DNA of 18,738 nucleotides, from the NCBI GenBank assembly GCA_900751685.1, contig CAADSR010000391.1, positions 1 through 18,738 of the forward strand. The letters run 5' to 3'. The translations under genes were made by a program, and so were the position numbers. Below are positions 14,292-18,738 of this stretch, piece by piece; within the stretch, counting starts at the first letter, position 1, and every line of letters begins with the position of its first letter. This DNA is from Clostridia bacterium (lineage in GTDB: Bacteria > Bacillota > Clostridia > UBA1381). A model generated the notes under the pieces. The model saw nothing but the letters and a program-made list of their open reading frames with translations. It was not told where the DNA came from and ran no database searches.

Positions 14292-15212
14292 TTGAGAGAA
14301 GTTGATATCAATGAAAATGACGCAGGCCAGCGCCTGGATAAATTCCTGACCAAATACCTGCCTGCCCTGCCTGCTTCTATGCTTTATAGATCTCTGCGCA
14401 AAAATTGTGTGCGCATCAACGGAAAGCATATCCGGGACGGGGCTTATAAACTGCAGCCAGGAGACCGCCTCCAGCTGTATTTGAAGGATGAATTTTTTGA
14501 GGATAAAAAGCTGGACTTTCTTGATGCCCAGGCCGGTTTTGAGATCATTTTTGAAGACCAGAATATTTTGATCGTCAACAAAAAAGCGGGCGTCTGCGCT
14601 CATCCGGACGAGCATGGGAGCAAAAACAGCTTGATCGCCCAGATCCAAAAATACCTTTACCAAAAAGGCGACTATGACCCCCGGCAGGAACAAAGCTTTT
14701 CACCGGCTCTTTGCAACCGTTTAGACCGCAATACTTCCGGCCTGATGATCGCCGCTAAAAATGCGGCCGCCCTGCGTGAAATGAACCAGCGCATCAAGGA
14801 CCGGCAGGTGCGGAAATTTTACCAGTGCATCGTCATAGGGACCTTTGTGCAAAAAGAGGGGCTTTTAGAAGGTTATTTGACCCGGGGAGATAAAAAGGTA
14901 ACGGTCTGCGCCCAAAAAAAAGACGGTGCGAAGCAAATTCGCACCGCTTACCGCGTCTTAAAAGAAACAAAAGAGACCTCTCTTTTAGAAGTTGAGCTAT
15001 TGACTGGGCGCACCCACCAGATCCGGGCCCAGTTTGCCCAGGCAGGCCACCCGCTGCTGGGTGATATAAAATACGGGGGCAAGGCTGCCCCCGGTTTTCA
15101 GCATCAAGCCCTTTGCAGCTACCGTTTGGTTTTTAATTTTTCGACAGAAGGACTGCTGTCATATCTGGACGGCCGGAGCTTTTGCCTTGAAAACGGCCTG
15201 CTTCCGTTCTAA
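14292..15212 (+). CDS. RluA/RluD-family RNA pseudouridine synthase
   Basis: This 306-residue enzyme converts uridine to pseudouridine in RNA. It has an S4 RNA-binding domain (about 13-65) and a RluA-type catalytic domain. The catalytic Asp is Asp145 in NRLDRNTSGL, and the second family block is RTHQIRAQFAQAGHPLLGD near residues 240-258. The start is TTG at 14292 with a strong AAAGGAGG eight bases upstream; no ATG offers a better fit. The RNA target cannot be assigned; 23S rRNA or tRNA are the options known for the family. The gene starts from a palindromic divergent promoter, and its last 54 bases overlap the end of the convergent glycosyltransferase gene. It is the only plus-strand gene between 1 and 16500. 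Confidence 0.92.
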   Translation: MREVDINENDAGQRLDKFLTKYLPALPASMLYRSLRKNCVRINGKHIRDGAYKLQPGDRLQLYLKDEFFEDKKLDFLDAQAGFEIIFEDQNILIVNKKAGVCAHPDEHGSKNSLIAQIQKYLYQKGDYDPRQEQSFSPALCNRLDRNTSGLMIAAKNAAALREMNQRIKDRQVRKFYQCIVIGTFVQKEGLLEGYLTRGDKKVTVCAQKKDGAKQIRTAYRVLKETKETSLLEVELLTGRTHQIRAQFAQAGHPLLGDIKYGGKAAPGFQHQALCSYRLVFNFSTEGLLSYLDGRSFCLENGLLPF

Positions 15213-16313
15213 AATTGCCATAATAAAGTCATATAGATCCCGCGTTGCATTTGGTTTTCCCAGATGCGCCACACTTTGCTTCATCAGCTCCAGCCGCCAA
15301 GGGCAGTTAAAAATCTGATAGAGCGCCTCATCGACCGGGAAAGTGGCATTGACCATCACCGCCGCCCCATTATTTGTCAAAAATTCCATGTTGCGTTCCT
15401 CCTGGCCCGGGATCGGGTTCATCAGGATCAGCGGCAGGCCTTTTGCCATACTTTCCGAGGTTGTCAGCCCGCCCGGCTTTGTTACAATCACGTCAGCGGC
15501 ATCCATCAGAAGGTCCACATAATTGACAAAGCCCAGGCTATGCATTTTTTTGCGCCAGATCCTTTTATCAATACTGCGTTTCATCCGCTGGTTGTTCCCG
15601 CAAACGCAAATGATTTGAAAATCGCCTGGAAATGCGTCCATTTGCTCCAGGCTCTTGATAATATTTCCAAACCCCATAGAACCCATCATCACCAGCACGG
15701 TCGGAAGGTCCTCCAGCTCCAAACGCACCCGTGCCAGATCCTGAGGGACCCGCATAGAAAAACCCTCCTTGACCGGAATGCCAAAGGGCAGGATCTTATG
15801 CTGGGCGATCCCTTTTTTCTGCATCTGGCGGCTAAGCAAGGCATCGGGTATCACATAGTAATCCAGGTCCGAGCTTTCCCAAAAGGGGTGGACGGTAAAG
15901 TCCGTTACGATCCCAATGGTGGGACAGCTGATAATGCCCCGCCGGGCCAAGACCGTCATTACGATCGCTGCATAGCTATGTGTCCCGACAATAAAATCTG
16001 CTCCAAAATCCTCCACATACCGTTCTAATTTTTTGGAAACGAGTTGGGAAACGATTGCCACGGGTGAAAGTTTATCATAGGGCACATCTTTTTTTGCTAA
16101 TGTATTGTAGACCTTTCCGTAAGCATCGGAAAGATATTTTGTAGAAATCAAGTATCCATCCTGGATCGAATTTCCTAAGTGCCGGCTGAGATATTCAAAA
16201 ATGTCCAGCATTTTACATTCCACGCCACGTTCTTGAAAATAATCAATCATCGCTTTTGCTGTAGAATGATGCCCATATCCAGCCTTCACCGATAAAAATA
16301 ACGCTTTCATCAT
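15159..16313 (-). CDS. UgtP/MGDG-synthase-type glycosyltransferase (processive diacylglycerol glucosyltransferase-like)
   Basis: This 384-residue GT28-type glycosyltransferase transfers sugar from a UDP-sugar, by family to diacylglycerol for glycolipid and lipoteichoic-acid anchor synthesis at the inner face of the membrane. The N-terminal MGDG-synthase domain starts with ALFLSVKAGYGHHSTAKA and includes GIVTDFTVHPFW. The C-terminal donor-binding domain has VVMGSMGFG-type glycine turns, CGNNQRMKR and the diagnostic TKPGGLTTSESMAKGLPLI. There is no signal peptide. The frame extends to 16364, but ATG-ATG at 16313/16310 is preceded by AAAGGAG and gives the normal N-terminus. Its 3' end overlaps the convergent pseudouridine synthase gene by 54 bases. 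It is transcribed divergently from the amidotransferase-like gene. Confidence 0.88.
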   Translation of the reverse strand: MMKALFLSVKAGYGHHSTAKAMIDYFQERGVECKMLDIFEYLSRHLGNSIQDGYLISTKYLSDAYGKVYNTLAKKDVPYDKLSPVAIVSQLVSKKLERYVEDFGADFIVGTHSYAAIVMTVLARRGIISCPTIGIVTDFTVHPFWESSDLDYYVIPDALLSRQMQKKGIAQHKILPFGIPVKEGFSMRVPQDLARVRLELEDLPTVLVMMGSMGFGNIIKSLEQMDAFPGDFQIICVCGNNQRMKRSIDKRIWRKKMHSLGFVNYVDLLMDAADVIVTKPGGLTTSESMAKGLPLILMNPIPGQEERNMEFLTNNGAAVMVNATFPVDEALYQIFNCPWRLELMKQSVAHLGKPNATRDLYDFIMAILERKQAVFKAKAPAVQI

Positions 16314-16401
16314 GTAAAGCTCCTTTATTAAAATAATCTGCTGCCTTTTGGAATATTTGTGCAATTCCCCCCTATTCTTTTAAGACAGCACGCTCTTTTT
16401 C

Positions 16402-16454
16402 TCTATAATCATCGTGAATTATGGCTTGCAATCTGTTTGCAAGTATACTATAAT
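16402..16454. promoter_or_regulatory. Divergent promoter region with shared palindromic -35 and an inverted repeat
   Basis: On plus, TTGCAA (16426-16431), 17 bases and a perfect TATAAT (16449-16454) drive the amidotransferase-like and ECF genes. On minus, the same palindromic TTGCAA can serve as -35, with TATAGA (16407-16402) 18 bases away as -10 for the glycosyltransferase gene. A perfect repeat CTTGCAA-tctgt-TTGCAAG (16425-16443) covers the -35 and may be an operator. The plus promoter is convincing; the minus one is weaker. Confidence 0.65.
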
Positions 16455-16510
16455 ATTATATTATATCAAATTAACGTGAAAATTACAAGTGATAAGGAGG
16501 ACCATATACT

Positions 16511-17041
16511 GTGATTTTGTATATAGGAAGTACATCTTACCGTGATTTTATCCAGCAGGCCGGCGGAACTCTATCCGAAGAAATTCCTGTAAAGGAAGCA
16601 TCCGCCTTAATTGTCGATACAAACAGCCAAAAAGCAGCAGAAGCGGTAAAAGAAGCCAAAAAAGCCTCCCTCCCTATTTTGGGGATCTTAGACGGCTCTG
16701 AAGCAGTCGCCGCTGCATTTGGCGCTGCAGTGCAATCTATCTCTTGCGAGGAAGGCAATCAGGAATGGGCCGTCATTGACGCGACCAGCCCCATTTATTT
16801 GGAATTGGAAAGCGTGATTAAAGTTGCCCGCGGAAAACCTTTTGCCGTTTGTGAGGACACTCTGCCGCCGGAACTGGACTGCATGTCCCGCTCTGAGGAC
16901 GGCAAGATCATCGCCCTACGCAGCCGCCGTTCTCCAAAAGAATATGGAAATGTTTATGCGGTCAATTATGATTTAAAATCGCAGCTGACGCCTGACGGCG
17001 TACAAATTATAAAAAACTTTATTCAGCTGGCAAATGCTTAA
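16511..17041 (+). CDS. Class I glutamine amidotransferase-like protein lacking the catalytic triad
   Basis: This 176-residue protein has the TrpG/PabA-type amidotransferase fold. PILGILDGSEAVAAAFGAAV (55-74) aligns with the nucleophile elbow P-I-L-G-x-C-x-G-x-Q-A-x-A-x-x-F-G. YAVNYDLKSQLT (149-160) followed by PDGVQIIKNF aligns with Y-G-V-Q-F-H-P-E-S-x-L-T and its following helix. All three catalytic residues are replaced: Cys by Leu60, His by Asp154, Glu by Lys156. The fold is otherwise kept, so this should be a non-enzymatic binding or scaffold protein. The start is GTG at 16511, ten bases after AAGGAGG. The ECF S component follows 18 bases after the stop, so the two are co-transcribed, and a role linked to that transporter is inferred. 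I do not know a named family for it. Confidence 0.72.
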   Translation: MILYIGSTSYRDFIQQAGGTLSEEIPVKEASALIVDTNSQKAAEAVKEAKKASLPILGILDGSEAVAAAFGAAVQSISCEEGNQEWAVIDATSPIYLELESVIKVARGKPFAVCEDTLPPELDCMSRSEDGKIIALRSRRSPKEYGNVYAVNYDLKSQLTPDGVQIIKNFIQLANA

Positions 17042-17059
17042 ATTTTAGGGGAGGAAATT

Positions 17060-17629
17060 ATGAATACCACAACAAGAACAAAAGATATCACCTTAGCCGC
17101 AGTCCTGACTGCTATTTCAATGCTGATCACATTCGGGCCAAAAATCATCATTGGACCTTTTACGATGACCTTGGCTTCCCATGTACCGACTATGCTGGCA
17201 TTGTTTATCAACCCATTTGTGACGATACTGACCGTGATCGGTTCAATTATCGGTTTTTCGATCACGATCGGGCCTTTGGTTGCGATCCGGGCGGCATCCC
17301 ACATCTGCTTTGCTTTGATCGGTTACTATATGATAAAAAATAAAAGCATTAATATTTTTATCACGATCATTGTAACCTCTGTGCTGCACGCCGGCGTTGA
17401 AGCGATCCTGGTTTATTTCCTGACGGGGCTGCTGACACCTGGCGCACTGAGCAAACAGCCCTTGACATACTATGTGTCTATTGCCTTCTTTGGCACCTTG
17501 CTCCAGCATTTTGTAGATTGTGCGATCACTGCACCGATCTTATTTGCCCTCAAAAAAGCACGGATGATCCATATGCCGGTGAATGTAAGACATTTAGCCC
17601 AGCCGCGGGAATCTGTTGTAAACAAATAA
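17060..17629 (+). CDS. ECF transporter substrate-binding (S) component
   Basis: This 189-residue integral membrane protein has about five or six hydrophobic helices. The first helix, ITLAAVLTAISMLI, carries an A-x-x-x-A pattern (Ala14, Ala18), which in S components docks onto the shared EcfT subunit. The middle block with ASHVPTMLALFINPF and AIRAASHICFALIGYYMI recalls vitamin-type S components; a niacin (NiaX-like) specificity is possible but not established. No EcfA or EcfT gene is in the window, so it should be a group II system using an energising module encoded elsewhere. The ATG at 17060 has GGGGAGGAA upstream. It follows the amidotransferase-like gene in the same unit and is followed by terminator hairpins. 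No riboswitch was recognised in the leader. Confidence 0.85.
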   Translation: MNTTTRTKDITLAAVLTAISMLITFGPKIIIGPFTMTLASHVPTMLALFINPFVTILTVIGSIIGFSITIGPLVAIRAASHICFALIGYYMIKNKSINIFITIIVTSVLHAGVEAILVYFLTGLLTPGALSKQPLTYYVSIAFFGTLLQHFVDCAITAPILFALKKARMIHMPVNVRHLAQPRESVVNK

Positions 17630-17644
17630 AATCCTTTTATAAAT

Positions 17645-17669
17645 AAACCCCCGGCTTAGCCGGGGGTTT
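17645..17669 (+). terminator. GC-rich hairpin after the ECF gene
   Basis: An 11-base perfect stem (aaacccccggc, 17645-17655; gccgggggttt, 17659-17669) with a three-base loop lies 15 bases after the stop codon. The U run is only three long on plus. On minus the stem is followed by TTTATTTATAAAAG, so it could act in both directions. Confidence 0.6.
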
Positions 17670-17670
17670 C

Positions 17671-17961
17671 AGCGTGTAGACAAAACGTCTACACGCTTCA
17701 AAAGGATGGCCAAGGCCATCCTTTTGAGTTTTTTAAAGAAAGAACGCAAAAGTTCCTCGTCCCTCGAAACTTTAGGTTCTAAGCCATTTCTGACGCGCAT
17801 GTCGTCAGAAATGATTTTACTTGAGGTTGCACCTCAAGCTCCCCCAAAAATCAGAAAACAAACTCAAAAATGAGTTTGTCTACAGTCTGGGGCGGGCTGT
17901 CTACAGCCCGCCGTCAATCCAAAAGAAACGTACTTCTTCGGCAGGATGAGGGCATCCCGCC
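17671..17961. repeat. Array of consecutive hairpins in a gene-free stretch
   Basis: The 431 bases between the ECF stop and the ABC-F stop hold no convincing gene but at least eight stem-loops in series. Besides the two listed as terminators there are: agcgtgtagac/gtctacacgct (17671-17697), an imperfect AGAAC..AAAGTT/AACTTT..GTTCT stem (17741-17780), catttctgacg/cgtcagaaatg (17785-17813), ttgaggt/acctcaa (17821-17837), acaaactca/tgagtttgt (17858-17879), ggcgggctgt/acagcccgcc (17891-17912) and a mismatched ggcaggatg/catcccgcc (17940-17961). GTCTACA recurs at 17687, 17878 and 17899. This looks like a composite dispersed repeat or structured non-coding element. From 17962 to 18060 the sequence is AT-rich with nothing I can name. 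Confidence 0.65.
17698..17734 (+). terminator. Intrinsic terminator: 14-base stem followed by T run
   Basis: tcaaaaggatggcc (17698-17711) pairs perfectly with ggccatccttttga (17714-17727). It is followed by GTTTTTT, the usual arrangement of a rho-independent terminator on the plus strand. This is the most convincing stop for the amidotransferase-like/ECF transcript. Confidence 0.7.
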
Positions 17962-18060
17962 CTACTAGAAATATAAAACTAACCATTCGATCAATAAAAA
18001 ATAACGGCAGGCACTTTTTCGTGTGCAGCTATATTTTATCGAAACACTTCAAATAGCTTT

Positions 18061-18738
18061 TTAGGATCCGACCGTTACTGTTTTTGTCGCGGTTTTTTCC
18101 GAAAAGGCACGGTCATGCTCCACAAAGATCATGGTGGGCTGGCTGTTTAAAATCAGCTCTTCCAGCTGCATTCTTGAAAAAATATCAATAAAGTTAAAGG
18201 GTTCATCCCATATATAAAGATGGGCCTGTTCGCAAAGGCTCCTGGCAAGCAGCACCTTTTTCTTTTGACCCTGGCTGAACTGCCCCATATCCTTTTCAAA
18301 TTGGAGCCGGGTAAAATCTAATTTACGCAGGATTGCTAAAAACAAGGTCTTATCAATACCGGTTTGGTCTGCGTATCCCATCAATCCGCCTTTCAAAAAG
18401 GAGGTATCCTGGGACACATAGGAGATCTTCAGCCCGCTGGCAAGGTACAGCTCCCCGCTGAATGAGATCTCTTGCCCCAGCAGCAGCTTCAGGATACTGG
18501 ATTTGCCGCAGCCATTGCGCCCCTGAAGGCGTACCCGGTCGCCCTGGCTGAGCGAAAAGCTGACCCCGCTGCAAACCTGTTTCTCTCCATAAAACAGGGA
18601 GAGTTCCGCCGCTTTTACAAGCTCCCGCTGGTGATGGCGCAAAGGAGTGATCTTAAGCTCTTCCTGCTTTTCTATATTTTTAAGCAGGCTTTCTTTTTCT
18701 TCTAATGCCTTTTCCCGCCATTCTTCCGCGGCCTTTGA
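18061..18738 (-). CDS. ABC-F ATPase, Lsa/CplR-like ribosome-protection type, C-terminal part (runs off right edge)
   Basis: The frame is open from the right edge (225 visible residues) to TAA at 18061. Residues 1-35 are a charged helix, the end of the inter-domain linker that ABC-F proteins insert into the ribosomal E site. The second ABC domain follows: Walker A GRNGCGKSS (73-81), Q-loop SYVSQDT, signature FSQGQKKKVLLARSL, Walker B LYIWDEP and switch VEHDRAF. The FSQGQ signature and the WDEPFNFIDIFSRMQLEELI stretch match the Lsa/CplR group, whose members displace lincosamide, streptogramin A and pleuromutilin drugs from the ribosome. There are no membrane segments, as expected. Because the start and any leader lie outside the window, resistance versus housekeeping role is undecided. 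A TTG at 18642 is internal and not a true start. Confidence 0.88.
   Translation of the reverse strand, partial: SKAAEEWREKALEEKESLLKNIEKQEELKITPLRHHQRELVKAAELSLFYGEKQVCSGVSFSLSQGDRVRLQGRNGCGKSSILKLLLGQEISFSGELYLASGLKISYVSQDTSFLKGGLMGYADQTGIDKTLFLAILRKLDFTRLQFEKDMGQFSQGQKKKVLLARSLCEQAHLYIWDEPFNFIDIFSRMQLEELILNSQPTMIFVEHDRAFSEKTATKTVTVGS

Noticed and set aside
16455..16510. Vitamin riboswitch ahead of the amidotransferase-like/ECF pair
   Set aside because: The leader from the predicted start is only about 50 bases, AT-rich and without a recognisable conserved aptamer.
17645..17961. CRISPR array
   Set aside because: The repeated units are different hairpins, not one repeat separated by unique spacers, and there are no cas genes nearby.
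18001..18060. Terminator for the ABC-F gene
   Set aside because: Only a six-base stem with a 20-base loop (agctat/atagct, 18027-18058) and a four-base GCAC/GTGC stem are seen, too weak to call.

Overview
This window looks like chromosomal DNA from a low-to-moderate GC Gram-positive anaerobe of the Clostridia, probably Lachnospiraceae-like. The case rests on an agr-type quorum-sensing operon, an iron-dependent alcohol dehydrogenase, an ECF vitamin-transporter S component, an ABC-F ribosome-protection-type ATPase, strong AGGAGG-type ribosome sites and frequent GTG/TTG starts. The organism call is inference from gene content; there is no rRNA or other phylogenetic marker here. No tRNA, CRISPR array or complete mobile element was recognised.

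Layout. (1) Positions 1-2215, minus strand: an agr-like peptide-signalling operon, read as response regulator, then sensor kinase, then the first 18 codons of an AgrB-like protease running off the left edge. The kinase gene is broken by one in-frame TAG codon between its dimerisation and ATPase domains. (2) 2336-5183, minus: a stand-alone diguanylate cyclase with NTF2-like, PAS, GGDEF, GAF and C-terminal Cys-containing PAS modules, with its own promoter and terminator. (3) 5288-9067, minus: a run of five genes (STAS-like protein, helix-turn-helix protein, maltose-type O-acetyltransferase, aldo/keto reductase, iron alcohol dehydrogenase); the last three are tightly spaced and look like a detoxification or redox cassette. 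(4) 9185-11330, minus: rlmD, followed after 6 bases by a minimal nucleotidyltransferase and a HEPN-like partner, a toxin-antitoxin-type pair whose HEPN catalytic His is replaced by Tyr. (5) 11350-14182, minus: mnmG translationally coupled to a YesL/DUF624 membrane protein, ending in an unusually long perfect hairpin.

(6) 14219-14252: a perfect inverted repeat that reads as a sigma-A-type promoter in both directions and separates the mnmG operon from a plus-strand RluD-type pseudouridine synthase. That gene overlaps a convergent UgtP/MGDG-synthase-type glycosyltransferase by 54 bases. (7) 16402-17629: a second divergent control region with a shared palindromic -35 hexamer, then a plus-strand pair: a TrpG-fold glutamine amidotransferase that has lost its whole catalytic triad, and an ECF S component. 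(8) 17630-18060: a gene-free stretch packed with consecutive hairpins, two of them terminator-like. (9) 18061-18738, minus: the C-terminal half of an Lsa/CplR-like ABC-F protein running off the right edge.

The best candidates for something not yet described are the catalytically dead amidotransferase paired with a vitamin-uptake S component, the His-to-Tyr HEPN partner, and the hairpin array. RNA-modification genes (rlmD, mnmG, an RluD-family gene) recur through the middle of the window but sit in separate transcription units.
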